A stretch of DNA of 64,000 nt from Streptomyces caeruleatus (lineage in GTDB: Bacteria; Actinomycetota; Actinomycetes; Streptomycetales; Streptomycetaceae). The notes beneath the pieces are model-generated. The model did no database searches, was not told the origin of the DNA, and was given only the letters and a program-made list of their open reading frames with translations. Of the stretch, positions 1 to 10,424 are shown piece by piece. How positions within the stretch are numbered: the first letter of the stretch is position 1; every line of letters begins with the position of its first letter. Position numbers and translations under genes: made by a program. The DNA is taken from positions 62,001 through 126,000 of the forward strand of contig NZ_KQ948944.1 of assembly GCF_001514235.1 (NCBI RefSeq). The letters are read 5' to 3'.

Positions 1-2291
1 GCCTCTACACCCACACCGAGCCGTACTTCGTCCCGCCCAAGGGCGAGGTGCAAGGTCCCGCGCCGGTGCCGACGGCCCGTACCGTCGAGGGCCCCGAGGC
101 GCTGGAGGCGGTGCGCCAACGCGTCGCCAAGGACCAGAAGTTCTACCTGCCCAGCGCCAACCCCGCCGGCATGGACGCCTTCGCCTTCCAGTCGCTCGCC
201 GAGGGCTACCTCTGGTCCGGCAGCCCCGCGTACCAGAACCCGGCGGCGCTGGACCGGGTCCTGCGCGCCCTCGACGGCCGGTACATGGCGTGGAAGAACG
301 ACTCAACCGTGATGACCGGCTCCGACCAGCAGTGGCAGGGCTTCGGCCGGGTCGGTCTTGTGCTGGCGCTGCTCTGGGAGCACCTGGGCAACCGCCTGGA
401 CGAGAAGGTGACCGGCTCGCCGTACGAGATCTCCAACCCCGGTTTCGAGGAGGGCGGCGACACTCCCATGGGCTGGGAGGTGCCGGGCTGGGGGAAGACC
501 GCCGACGCCTCCTGGGCGCGGGACACCAGCGTCTCCCGTTCGGGCTCCGCCTCGCTCAAGGTCACGGCGAGCGCGGCGAACGGCTTCATCACCGTCTACT
601 CCTCCCCCAAGACCCGGGTCGGCAAGGGCACTTACACATACGGCGCGTGGATCAGGACGGACGGCGTCACCGGCACCGGCGCCCACATCGACCCGCTGTT
701 CTTCGACGCGAGCGGCAAGCTCGTCGGCAGCGACCACCGGAAGTACGCCACCACCGGCACCCATGGCTGGGAGCAGGTCTCCCTGGACCTGGAGACGCCC
801 GACGGCGCCACCCAGGTGGAGTTCCACTTGCGGCTGAGCGGCCCGGGCACGGCCTGGTTCGACGACCTGACCGTCACCCTGCCCGCAGACACCGCAACCC
901 CCGAGCAACCGGTGAGCCGAGCCGCGTACGTCGACATGCTGAAGTCGAGCCGGGACTACTGGCGTCAGCACTTCCCGCACTACACCAACAAGTCGCAGAT
1001 CTGCGCCATCGGCATCTACCAGGCCAACCGCGGCCTCGGCCTGCTGGCCCCGGAGCTCGCCCTGCCGGAGGAGAAAGCCCGCGACTACATGTACCAGTCC
1101 CTCGGCATGAAGCCCTACTTCGGCAAGGAGGACGCCTACGGCAACCCCACCAAGCCGCTCGGCGAGAGCTACCACCAGGTCAGCCGGGCCGGTCTGACCC
1201 GCGAACTGGGGTACGTGGGCAGCTACGGCGAGGTCCACGACTGGCTGGTCATGATGTACGAGTCGGTCACGCGCGGATACCGGGGCCAGGAGGCGCCGGA
1301 GCTGCGCGAGCAGATGGTGAAGATCATCAAGGCCCGGGGGCGGTTCCGGGTCGTCGACGTCGACGAGACGGGCGCCCGCGTCTCCCGTATCGAGACGGTC
1401 GTCGGCTGGCGCAACGAGGTCTACCCCGGTGAGGTCGCCTACGCCTCCTGTACGGCGTGGGACTCGCACCCGGTGATGTCGGCGGCGGTGTTCAAGGACC
1501 CGGACATCGTCGGCTGGACCCAGAAGATGGTCGACGACGGGCAGTTCTACAAGCAGCTGGACCTGCTCATCCACCACACCTGGACCCGCGTCGGCCTCGC
1601 CGGACTGCGGCTGGTCTCCCGCGACTGGGACGCATTCCAGGCCCTCCCGGCCCGCCCGGGTCGCATCCCCACCGCCTGGGGACGGCCCGACTTCGTCTTC
1701 ACCGACGAGGAGAACGGCGTCCTGGCCGTGAAGAACGGCGAGGAACTCCTCTTCGCCTCCCTGTACTGGCGCGCCCGCCAGGGCATCAACGACTACGCCC
1801 GCATCCACCACCTCACCCCCACCGACCAGCGCTCCGCGACGATCCGCCAGCGCTCGGCCGGCGCCACCGACGACACGTACACGGTCCACGACTGGATCCT
1901 GTGGGACTACGCGATCAACGACCCCGGGGCCGGGCACATCCCGCCCGGCGGCTTCCCGCCGCCCGGCGACACCCTGCACCAGACGCTGGCCGGTGACGTC
2001 TACCACCTGGCCCCGGTCCCGGCGGACGTACAGGACCCGGCCCTCGGCGTCCATTTCGAGGGCGTGGAGACCATGCTCGTCGGACGCGCGCCGTTCTACC
2101 TCTGCGAGTACGGCGACTACCTGATCGCCATGAACACCAGCACCGACCGGACGTACACCCTGCCCGCCCGCCAGGACTTCGGCCCGGCGCGCGACCTCGC
2201 CACCGGCCGCGTCGTCGGCGCCGGAGAGCGACCCAAGGTCGGCCCGCGCAGCACGCTCGTGCTGTACCGGGGCCGGCGCGCGGCCGGCTGA
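1..2291 (+). CDS. Secreted carbohydrate-active protein with jelly-roll carbohydrate-binding domain, 5'-partial
   Basis: The frame is open to the left edge: codons before the first GTG (position 48) already read as protein (YTHTEPYFVPPKGEV), so the true start lies outside the window. Counting from the GTG there are 747 residues. Residues about 126-279 form a CBM4/9-like galactose-binding jelly roll (starting SNPGFEEGG, ending TAWFDDLTV). It is inserted between a helical N-terminal part (LAEGYLW, QQWQGFGRVGLVLALLW) and a long catalytic-looking region rich in Trp, His and Tyr (GESYHQVSRAG, LLIHHTWTRVG, YWRARQGINDYARIHH). That layout resembles alpha/alpha-toroid polysaccharide lyases, but I could not name the family. 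The gene lies 91 bp upstream of an alginate-lyase-like gene and a GH43 gene on the same strand, so a polysaccharide-degradation cluster is likely. Substrate unknown. Confidence 0.75.
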   Translation, partial: LYTHTEPYFVPPKGEVQGPAPVPTARTVEGPEALEAVRQRVAKDQKFYLPSANPAGMDAFAFQSLAEGYLWSGSPAYQNPAALDRVLRALDGRYMAWKNDSTVMTGSDQQWQGFGRVGLVLALLWEHLGNRLDEKVTGSPYEISNPGFEEGGDTPMGWEVPGWGKTADASWARDTSVSRSGSASLKVTASAANGFITVYSSPKTRVGKGTYTYGAWIRTDGVTGTGAHIDPLFFDASGKLVGSDHRKYATTGTHGWEQVSLDLETPDGATQVEFHLRLSGPGTAWFDDLTVTLPADTATPEQPVSRAAYVDMLKSSRDYWRQHFPHYTNKSQICAIGIYQANRGLGLLAPELALPEEKARDYMYQSLGMKPYFGKEDAYGNPTKPLGESYHQVSRAGLTRELGYVGSYGEVHDWLVMMYESVTRGYRGQEAPELREQMVKIIKARGRFRVVDVDETGARVSRIETVVGWRNEVYPGEVAYASCTAWDSHPVMSAAVFKDPDIVGWTQKMVDDGQFYKQLDLLIHHTWTRVGLAGLRLVSRDWDAFQALPARPGRIPTAWGRPDFVFTDEENGVLAVKNGEELLFASLYWRARQGINDYARIHHLTPTDQRSATIRQRSAGATDDTYTVHDWILWDYAINDPGAGHIPPGGFPPPGDTLHQTLAGDVYHLAPVPADVQDPALGVHFEGVETMLVGRAPFYLCEYGDYLIAMNTSTDRTYTLPARQDFGPARDLATGRVVGAGERPKVGPRSTLVLYRGRRAAG

Positions 2292-2302
2292 CCGCCCCGG
2301 GG

Positions 2303-2326
2303 GGAGCCGGGCCGACGCCCGGCTCC
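2303..2326 (+). terminator. Hairpin terminator after the CBM-containing gene
   Basis: A 10-bp perfect stem (GGAGCCGGGC / GCCCGGCTCC) with a CGAC loop starts 12 bases after the TGA stop and is followed by a C/T-rich tract. It would end the upstream transcript or attenuate read-through into the lyase-like gene. Confidence 0.6.
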
Positions 2327-2382
2327 TCCCCCTCCCCCCTCTACCCCCCTGGCACTCAACGTCGAGTGAAAGAGGAACCCGC

Positions 2383-3373
2383 ATGTCCGAGTCACAGCCC
2401 ACCACGCCCGCGTCCCCGAGCCGCCGCCGTTTCCTGCGGATCACCGCCGTCGGCACCACGGCGGCCGCCACCGGGCTCGCCGCGATCCCGACCGCGGACG
2501 CCCTGACCTCCTTCATCCACCCCGGCGTGCTGCACAAGCTCTCCGACATCCAGCGGATGAAGACCCGGATCGCGGCCGGCACCGAGCCCTGGCTCAGCGG
2601 CTGGAACGTGTTCCGGACAAACGCATACTCGCAGTCGACCTACGCCATGCTGGGCCCGCTCACGACCATCGACCGCGGCACCACCGAGGTCGGCAACTGG
2701 GAGTTCTGGAACGACTGCAACGCGGCCTACCAGAACGCGCTGATGTGGAACCTGACGGGTACCACCGCCCACGCCGCCAAGGCTCTGCAGATCATCAAGG
2801 CATGGTCGGCCACACTCACCTCGATCACCGGCAAGGACGCCCAACTCGCGGCCTCCATCTACGGTTTCAAACTCGCGGCGGCAGCCGAGCTGATGCGGTA
2901 CACCGCCCCTTCGGGCAGCTGGTCCGCCGCAGAGATGGCACGACTGCTGCAAGATCAGCCGGGTGATCAGGGACTCCGGCCAGTGCGTGGACAGCGGCCG
3001 CGACCAGGCCCACACCCAGCTCATCCTGGGCAGCATGGCCGAGGCCTGTGAGATCGCCTGGGTCCAGGGCCAGGACCTCTACTCCGCCTCCGCCAACCGG
3101 CTGCTGGCCGGGTTCGAGTACACCGCGAAGTACAACACCGGCAACGACGTCCCGTACGCCGTCTGGGGCTCCTGCAAGCTCACGTTCAACTCCATCTCCA
3201 CCGTCGAGCGCGGCAATCTGCGCCCGATCTACGAGATGGCCTTCAACCACTACGTCAAGCGCCGCAGCCTGCCCGCCCCCTCGACGTACACGGCCATCGG
3301 GAAGATCCGCCCGGCGGGGGCGGCTTTCCAGTGCGACCACGTGGGCTTCGGCACCCTGCTGTTCACCCTCTGA
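2383..3373 (+). pseudogene. Alginate-lyase-family protein, Tat-exported, frameshifted with probable internal deletion
   Basis: The start ATG at 2383 follows AAAGAGGAACCC, a good ribosome-binding site. The N-terminus carries a twin-arginine signal (SRRRFLRI, then a hydrophobic Ala-rich stretch ending near TADA), so the product would be exported folded. Residues about 40-185 (HPGVLHKLSDIQRMKTRI, NWEFWNDCNAAYQNALMWNL) match the start of the alginate-lyase fold. Near 2950-2965 the reading frame changes. The C-terminal part continues in frame 2 (SGQCVDSGRDQAHTQL ... CEIAWVQGQDLYS), which is the conserved late segment of the same family. In intact relatives as I remember them these two parts are separated by roughly 100 or more residues, so a deletion probably accompanies the shift. 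Together only about 330 residues remain, too few for a normal enzyme. Confidence 0.75.
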
Positions 3374-3384
3374 GCGGAGCATCC

Positions 3385-5088
3385 GTGATCAACAACCCCG
3401 TCTTGCGCGGCTTCGAACCCGACCCCGTGATCCTCCGGGTCGGCGACGACTTCTACATCGCCACCTCCACCTTCGAGTGGTACCCGGGCGTCCGGATCCA
3501 CCACTCCAGGGACCTGGTCAACTGGCGGTCGCTGGGCGGGGTTCTGGACCGCACGCGCCTGCTCGACCTCAGCGGCGTCCCCGACTCCGGTGGCATCTGG
3601 GCGCCCGGACTGTCGTACGCGGACGGCCTGTTCCACCTCGTCTTCACCGTCGTCGACACCTATGCGGAGGGCTGGAAGGACCTCCCCAACCACGTCACCA
3701 CGGCTGCCTCGATCGAGGGGCCGTGGTCCGACCCGGTCCCGCTGCACGGCCGGGGCTTCGACGTGTCCCTGTTCCACGACGACGACGGCCGCAGCTGGCT
3801 GCTGAACATGCGGTTCGACTGGCGCCCGGACCGCGAGGGCTTCGCCGGGATCGAGATCCAGGGGTACGACCGCACAACCCGGTCCCTCCTCGGCGAACCC
3901 CGCACCATCACCACCGGAACCTCCGCCGGGGGCGCCGAGGGCCCGCACCTCTACCGGCGCGACGGCTAGGACTACCTGGTGCACGCGGAGGGCGGCACCG
4001 GATACGAACACGGCGCGGCCGTGGCCCGCTCACGTGACCTGCTCGGACCGTACGAAGCCGATCCGGCCGGCCCCCTGCTCACCTCCCGCGGCGACCCGGC
4101 CCTGAAGTTGCAGAAGGCCGGGCACTGCTCTGTCGTCGAGACGGCGACGGGGCAGTGGTACGCCGCCCACATCGTCGCCCGCCCCCACACGGAGCGGGGC
4201 AGGTGCGTGCTCAGCCGGGAGACCGCGCTCCAGCCGGTCACCTGGACCGACGACGGCTGGCCCCGCATCGCCGGAGCCGTACCCGCCGTCGCGGTACCAG
4301 CGCCCGCGCTGAGCCCTGCGCGCGTTCCCGAACCACCCGTTCCCGAACCACCGGCGAACGACTGCTTCGAAGCTCCCGCCCTCGGCCCCGACTGGTCCAC
4401 CCTGCGCCGCCCGGCCGGCCGCGACTGGATCGAACCGGCCCCGGGACGGCTGCGCATCCGGGGCGGCCAATCGCCGGTGGGCCGCCGCACGCCCAGTCTG
4501 CTCGCCCGGCGGGTGACCGCCCCGCGCTGCTCCTTCGAGACCAGCCTGACCTTCTCGCCCCGCACCCCCGACCACCTGGCCGGTCTGACTGCCTACTACA
4601 ACACCCGCAACTGGCACTACCTGTACGTCACGGCCGAGGACGACGGATCCCCCGCCCTGCGGGCACTGAGCTGCGAGGCCGGCCGTCTCGTCGCACACGA
4701 GCCGGCCGTACCGCTGGAGCCCGGACGCCCGGTCGTCCTGCACGCACAATTCGACGTGCCAGCCCTACGCTTCTCGTACGACACCGGCCGGGGAGTCCAG
4801 CTGCTGCCGATCGAACTCGACGCCACCGTCCTGTCCGACGAGCACGCCGACGAGTTCCACGACGGCCAGTTGCGCGTCCTCGGATTCACCGGCGCCATGC
4901 TGGGACTGTGGGTGCAGGACCTCGACGGCGCCGGTGTCCACGCGGACTTCGCCTACGCCACCTACCGGACCTCCCAAAAGTCCCCGATGACGGCAATACG
5001 CCGACGGAGATGGCCACGGTATCCATCCCCGGGGCAGATTGACCGTTCGAGGGGCGAGAGGGCGTACGCCTCCGTAAGCAGCCGCTGA
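3385..5088 (+). pseudogene. GH43 beta-xylosidase-like protein, interrupted by an in-frame TAG
   Basis: GTG at 3385 is the best start: GAGCGGAG lies 6 bases upstream, and the stop of the preceding gene is at 3371-3373. Residues 1-194 form the GH43 five-bladed propeller. Visible are the catalytic-base aspartate (D13 in FEPDPV), the modulating aspartate (D126 in GFDVSLFHDDDG) and the general-acid glutamate (E185 in GGAEGPHLY). Codon 195 is TAG (3967-3969). The same frame then continues with DYLVHAEGGTGYEHG, the expected next family segment, so this is a nonsense mutation and not the end of a gene. The remainder holds the C-terminal concanavalin-like domain typical of GH43 beta-xylosidases (TAYYNTRNWHYLYVT, VLGFTGAMLGLWVQDL). 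The last 40 or so residues are basic and unlike the family, so the 3' end may also be damaged. Confidence 0.8.
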
Positions 5089-5110
5089 AGGATGACAGAC
5101 CCAGACCTTT

Positions 5111-7554
5111 TTATGCGGCACAGGATGCCACGCGCTGCTCGGCCCAGATGATCTTGCCTTTGCGGGTGTGGCGGGTGCCCCAGCGTTCGGTGAACTCGGC
5201 GACGAGGAGGAGGCCCCTGCCGCCCTCGTCGGACAGTCCTGCTCGGCGCAGATACGGGCTCGTACTGCTGCCATCAGAGGCCTCGCAGATGAGCGACTGG
5301 TCCTTGATCAACCGCAGCCGTATCGGGTCGGCACCGTAACGGATGGCATTGGTGACCAATTCGCTGACCACCAGTTCTGTGACAAAGGCAGACTCCAGCA
5401 TCTCCCATGCGGTGAGACAGGCGATGACATGCCTGCGCGCCTCTGCCACGACGGCCGGATCGCTCGGGAGCTCCCATGTGGCGACGTGGTCCCGGCCGAG
5501 GGCACGTGTGCGGGCGATCAGCAGCGCTATGTCGTCGTCCGGGGATTCGGTCCGCAGTGTATTCAGGACCGTGTCGCAGAGGACTTCCAGCGAGTGTTCG
5601 TGACGGGACAGGACATGGCACAGGGTGTCCAGCCGTTCATCGATGTCGTGGTCGCGAGTCTGGAGGTGCCCATCCGTGAACAACGTCAGCAGGCTGCCCT
5701 CCGGCACCGTGGTCTCGGTCGCTTCGAAGGGGAGGCTGCCCAGGCCGAGCGGCGGGCCGGCCGGCAGGTCGAGGACCTGTGTGCTGCCGTCCGGATGAGC
5801 CAAAACCGGGGCCGGGTGGCCCGCCCGGGCAATGGAGAGGGTACGGGAGACGGGGTCGTAGATCCCGTACAGGCAACTCGCTCCGACGTCCCCGGAGGCA
5901 GTGGCGCTTTCGGGGTTCTCCCCCTCACGCTCGTACGCTGCGTGGGTCACGATGTCGTCGAGGTGGGTGAGTAGTTCGTCCGGAGACAGGTCGATGTCGG
6001 CCAGTGTACGTACCGCGGTACGCAGGCGGCCCATGGTGGCGGAGGCGTTGATGCCGTGGCCGACGACGTCGCCGACAACCAGGCCGACCCGCGCGCCGGG
6101 CAAAGGGATGACGTCGAACCAGTCGCCACCCACGTTGGCTTCGCCGCCTGCTGGCAGGTAGCGGGCGGCTGTCTGCACGGCGGCGTGCGTAATCGGATGC
6201 GGGGGCAGCAGGGCTCGCTGCAGCGTCAGCGCGATGCCGCATTCACGGGCGTACCGGCGGGCATTGTCCACATGGAGCGCGACCCTCGCGACCAGATCCT
6301 CCGCGAACGCCAGATCCTCAGGGCTGAAGGGCTCCGGACATGCTGCATGCCGCAGGAACAGAACCGCGCCCAAAACGGTGCCACGGGCGCGGATCGGCAC
6401 CGTGATCAGCGAGTGCGCACCATACCTGCGGCACCGGTCCGCGCGGACCTGATCATCGGCGAGCCAATCGACGATCTCCGGGTCTGTGAGGGCATGCAAC
6501 TCGCCACGACCAGTGGCAATGGAGCGGATGATGGGAGATGAGGGTGGGTGGACCTGGCTCTGGCCGAGAGCGAGAGCTGCTTCACCGGCCCGCTCGTAAA
6601 CGGACAGATGCGCGGCCCGGTGAAGTGCCGCTCCGCGGCCGGGGAGAATGGGCTCGGGCTGCTCGCCTTGGAAGACTGCGTCGAACAGGTCGACAGTGAC
6701 GAAGTCGGCGAAGCGGGGAACAGCGACTTCCGTCAGTTCCCGGGCCACTCCGGCCACGTCCAGGGTGGTGCCGATGCGAGTCCTGGCCTCGCCCAGCAGT
6801 TGTAGCCGTTGCCGTGAATGGTGCTGCTGGGTGTAGTCGTACACACCGCCAGGCTCACTGCACAGACCTGACCGTCCGCGTCCTTGAGCGGGAACAGATC
6901 GACGGTCCAAGGGTGGGCTCTGCTTTCCGACGGGGCAGTATCCTCATGCTCCATATAGTCCGGTTCACCGGTCTCCACAACCCGGGAGATTCGACGCTCG
7001 GCTTCCTCGAACGTCGGGCCCTTCAGGAATTCGGTCAGATGCAGGCCTCGGATTTCGTCCTCGGTAGAGGCGATCAGCTCCGCCATCTTATCGTTGATCC
7101 GAAGCAGCCGACCATCACGGTCGTAGATGACGAGGGCGGTGGGGTACTGGTCGAATTCCCTCTGCAAAATGGTTTGCCCATCATCCACATCGGAGCTGTC
7201 CGTAACCGTGTGGGTCCGGTCCGTATCCGCTGCTGTCAATACGAACCCGACACGCTCCCCACCGTCCTGCAGCGGGTACAGACGCGCCTGCACGCCGCCC
7301 CCTCGCCCCCGCCAGTTCCGGAACCGTCTCCCGTCGTCGGAGAGCAACTCGGTCACGGGCCTGCCGATGACTCCGTTGGGGACATGACCCAGTAGTCGCT
7401 GAGCGGCGGGACTGCAACAAGTCACGCGGCCGCTCGGCTCTGCTATCACGACGACGGAAGACATGTCACAGCCAGGGCCTTGCTGCCCAGAAACCAGCCG
7501 CCCGAAGGGGAGGCCCATAGCGATCACCTTGACCCGGTCTGCTGCAATTGTCAC
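5111..7554 (-). pseudogene. PAS-PAS-GAF-SpoIIE phosphatase-HATPase signalling protein with 2-nt frameshift
   Basis: Read on the minus strand, the first 240 residues hold two PAS domains (SSVVVIAEPSGRVTCCSPA; EFDQYPTALVIYDRDGRLL). The frame then breaks within a GTGTGT run at 6840-6847. In the alternate frame the protein continues YDYTQQHHSRQRLQLLGEAR and gives a GAF domain (VARELTEVAVPRFADFVTVD). Next come a PP2C/SpoIIE phosphatase with both metal motifs (NVGGDWFDVIPLPG; GLVVGDVVGHG) and an RsbW-type ATPase domain (ELVVSELVTNAIRYG, GGRGLLLV). Removing one GT dinucleotide restores the common streptomycete architecture of about 810 residues. Such proteins act on anti-sigma-factor antagonists in stress or developmental signalling. 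The start used is GTG at 7554; ATG at 7464 (MSSVVVIAEP) is the alternative. Pseudogene or base-call error cannot be separated here. Without repair, a phosphatase-ATPase half without PAS sensors could still be made. Confidence 0.75.
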
Positions 7555-8261
7555 GACCTATGCTCGTCCCCCCGGCAGTCACCTCGCTTCTGCTGCGGGC
7601 TTGTGAGTCGGTGGCGCGCGCGAGTCGCATCTGGGCCTTCAGCCCGGATCGCGGGTCTCGCCGTCGGCTGTTCGCGGGCACAATCGACGCGATCAACGGC
7701 GACCGGGCGCCCTTCAGAGCCTGTCGGAGGCTGCCTCCGGCTCGCGCGACGGAGGCGGGCACCTGGCGCATGTCTCTCTCGACCCAGACGATCACTCGCT
7801 CCCGCAGTGACCGACCGCGGTGAGGAACTGCTCCATCCGGACTCGTGTCGGTTGCGCGGAAACTGATCAGGCTGGGATGAGGGCGGATGTTCCCCCATAT
7901 TCGAATTGTTTTGATGCGGTGGACGCGCTGGTCGCGTTCCGGTCCCATCTGCCGCCGCCGAGGGGAGCACGAGCGCCTGCGCGAGCTCACGCCCTCACGC
8001 TGGACGAGGTGGCCGCCGCCCTGGACATACGGCGGACGACGATCAATGGAGTCCGGTGCAACCAAGCCGCGGCCGCCGGAGTGCACCGCGTACACGCGCC
8101 TGCGGCAAGGGCGGCCTCCCTGACGTGGCGGCACGCGCCTGTGTGCTCGATTCGGTTGGGTGCTCAATTCGGCGACGAGGTGGGCAAGCGGCTCCGGATC
8201 GCGCCCAGTGGCGACCACGGATGGTCTCTGCGAAGCACGGGAGCAGCGCACGACTGGATCA
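7555..8261. other. Intergenic region with a possible helix-turn-helix gene relic
   Basis: I find no intact gene in these 707 bases. On the plus strand near 7990-8060, LTLDEVAAALDIRRTTI resembles the helix-turn-helix of XRE-type regulators. A neighbouring frame just upstream gives EHERLREL, as expected for the preceding helix. The frames are broken and no downstream domain is recognisable, so this is at best a decayed regulator. The part adjoining 7554 should contain the promoter of the PAS/SpoIIE gene, but no clear -10/-35 pair was seen. Confidence 0.3.
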
Positions 8262-10034
8262 TCAGGTGGTCCGTCCGACGCTGTCGTCCTGCTGCGTCGC
8301 CTGAGGTTCTGCGAGGACCTCATCACATAGTGACGTGGCGTAGGGATGACTGGTCTGGAGGACCAGTGGGCGAACCGGCCCGGTCTCGTCGATCCGGCCG
8401 TGCCGCAACACCGACACTCGGTCGCACACGCTGACAGCCACGCTCAGGTCACGAGTGACAAGCAGGACTGCCATGCCCAGGTCTCGCTGCAAGTCGCGTA
8501 GGCGATCGAAGACTTCCGCCTGGACAGCGGCGTCGAGCGCGGTGGTCGGCTCGTCGACGATCAACAGGTCGGGTTCTCCGGCCAGGGCGGCAGCGATGAA
8601 CACGCGCTGAGCCATGCCCGCGGAAATCTGGAACGGGTAACTCCGGTATGCACGTTCCGGGTCGGCGATCCCCACCAGCACCAACAGATCCAGGGCATGC
8701 TGGCGCGCCGCAAGCCTGCTCAGCCCCAGGCGGACCCGAAGGGGGTCGCCCAGCTGGCTGCCAATGGTGACCCAGGGATTCAGCTTGGACATCGGTCCCT
8801 GGGGAACATAGGCGATGCGGGTACCGTGCAGGTGCCGTAGCTCGTGCTCGTTCAGACGCGTGAGTTCCGTACCGTCGAAGGTGATCGAGCCGCCCACCAC
8901 TCGACCGCCCCGCTGGAGCAGGCCCAGGATGCTGAATGCCGTCTGGGTCTTGCCCGATCCCGACCCTCCGATCAGGCCGTGAACTTCTCCGCGGCGCACG
9001 GCAAAGGTGACGTCGTCGACGACGACCTTCAGCATCCCGTCCGGCTGGTCGTAACCGATGGAAAGGTGGCGAACATCGAGCAGCGTGTCTGACGGACCCT
9101 CGCTGTCCCTGTCAGCGAAGGTGTCTTCTCCCGCGGCCGGCACGGCCACGGTCGTGTCCGTGGCGCAAGACGGCTCGGGCATCGGCCTCTCGCCGTGCAA
9201 CTCGTCGCGGAGCGCGTTGGAAAGAAGGGTCAGCGCAGCACAGGCCGACGCGGCTGTCAGGCTCGACCACAGAATCGTGATCGGCCGAGTGTTGATGTTC
9301 GTGAAGGCGTCGCCGAGCGTCCCACCCCAGGTCGGCACCGACCGGCTGCCGCGACCGAGAACGTCCAGGACTGCCTGGACGGCCATGGCACCGCCGACCA
9401 CGCAGATGATTGCCGGCCCCCTGACCACCCGTGGGATGCGCCGGGCGACGATCCGCCGATCCGACAGACCCGCAACGCCGGCCGCATCGACGTGGAACTC
9501 ATGGCGCACCGAGGAGTCGACACCATGGACGACTCGGTGGAACACCGGCGCGACAATGACACCGAGAATGGTCATGGTGGACCACAGAGACGGCCCGAGC
9601 ACCGTACGCGCGGCCAGAACAACCCCCAGCCCCGACAGCGCCATGAACGCATTGGTGACCCACGACGTGTCAGGCTCGAATCGCTTGCCGTACTGACCGA
9701 CCAGGAGTCTGGCGGTCACACCGGTCACTGCGGCGGTCGCGGCGACCACGGCTGCTGCCTCCAGTGAAAGGCGCGAGCCCATGACGAGTCGGGAGACGAG
9801 GTCCCGGCCCGAGCCGTCGGTGCCGAGCAGACTGTGGCTATCCGGCGATTCCAGGACGGCGGTCGTGTGAGCCGTGTCCAGGTTCACGGGCATCAGTCCC
9901 GCTACCACAACCAGCAGTATCACAAAGCTGAGTGACACTGCCGCCCCAGGGTTGTCCAGAAGGCTCCGCACCCATGAGGGGTGGGACGCGTCCTCCCGCC
10001 GTGCCGCCCGGTCGAGCGGCCACGGTTCAGTCAC
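8262..10034 (-). CDS. Fused DppC-DppD peptide/nickel-type ABC transporter (permease plus ATPase)
   Basis: One 590-residue protein joins an inner-membrane permease to its ATPase. Residues about 30-275 are a DppC-like permease with several membrane segments and the cytoplasmic coupling loop (AAGVAGLSDRRIVARRIPRV). Residues about 315-560 are a DppD-like ATPase with Walker A GGSGSGKT (356-363), a signature ISAGMAQ (about 470) in place of the usual LSGGQ-type motif, and Walker B LLIVDEP (490-496). This fusion is known in actinobacterial oligopeptide importers. The usual partners (binding protein, DppB, DppF) are missing on both sides. The GTG start at 10032-10034 overlaps the stop of an upstream short frame as GTGA, showing it once sat inside a coupled operon. 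The orphan state suggests either loss of function or use of partners encoded elsewhere. Confidence 0.85.
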   Translation of the reverse strand: MTEPWPLDRAARREDASHPSWVRSLLDNPGAAVSLSFVILLVVVAGLMPVNLDTAHTTAVLESPDSHSLLGTDGSGRDLVSRLVMGSRLSLEAAAVVAATAAVTGVTARLLVGQYGKRFEPDTSWVTNAFMALSGLGVVLAARTVLGPSLWSTMTILGVIVAPVFHRVVHGVDSSVRHEFHVDAAGVAGLSDRRIVARRIPRVVRGPAIICVVGGAMAVQAVLDVLGRGSRSVPTWGGTLGDAFTNINTRPITILWSSLTAASACAALTLLSNALRDELHGERPMPEPSCATDTTVAVPAAGEDTFADRDSEGPSDTLLDVRHLSIGYDQPDGMLKVVVDDVTFAVRRGEVHGLIGGSGSGKTQTAFSILGLLQRGGRVVGGSITFDGTELTRLNEHELRHLHGTRIAYVPQGPMSKLNPWVTIGSQLGDPLRVRLGLSRLAARQHALDLLVLVGIADPERAYRSYPFQISAGMAQRVFIAAALAGEPDLLIVDEPTTALDAAVQAEVFDRLRDLQRDLGMAVLLVTRDLSVAVSVCDRVSVLRHGRIDETGPVRPLVLQTSHPYATSLCDEVLAEPQATQQDDSVGRTT

Positions 10035-10252
10035 AGGTGGTCCTTTCCTGAGAAGGCAAGCACGAGAGGCGGCACCTGGGGATTGAGCCGACCGCGGAGC
10101 AGTTCCACCGCCGGCTTGAGCACCACAATCACGTGACTCGCCGACAGCGGTGTGATCAACAGAGCCGGCCTGGAGTGAGCAGTAGTGCAGCCGGTAGAGC
10201 GCGCCGGGTCGACCCTGGACAACGCCGCGCGGTCTTTACACTCCGGCCGCAT
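10031..10252 (-). pseudogene. Possible 3' remnant of the partner permease gene (DppB-like)
   Basis: A 73-codon frame ends with TGA overlapping the GTG of the ABC fusion gene, the arrangement expected between dppB and dppC. Its last 40 residues (VIVVLKPAVELLRGRLNPQV) vaguely resemble the final helix and tail of a DppB permease. The upstream part is arginine-rich and unlike a membrane protein. I therefore read it as a truncated relic, mainly because of the coupled stop/start. Confidence 0.3.
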
Positions 10253-10424
10253 CGAGGCGAATCTGACGGCCGCCCATGGATCACGGACGTCTCATACCCG
10301 GGAGCCCAGATCGATGAGAAAGGTCGGCCCGACCGGCGTCCCTTCGCGCCCGAGGCGTTGACGACTCATTTGTGAAACCCGTGGAATTGGTTCGGTCACC
10401 ACAGAGCGCATGTGCCTGCCCAGG
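10253..10424. other. Short non-coding stretch
   Basis: Together with the relic above this makes a 390-base gap between the ABC fusion and the TPR-like gene. No convincing promoter, RNA or hairpin was recognised here. Confidence 0.4.
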
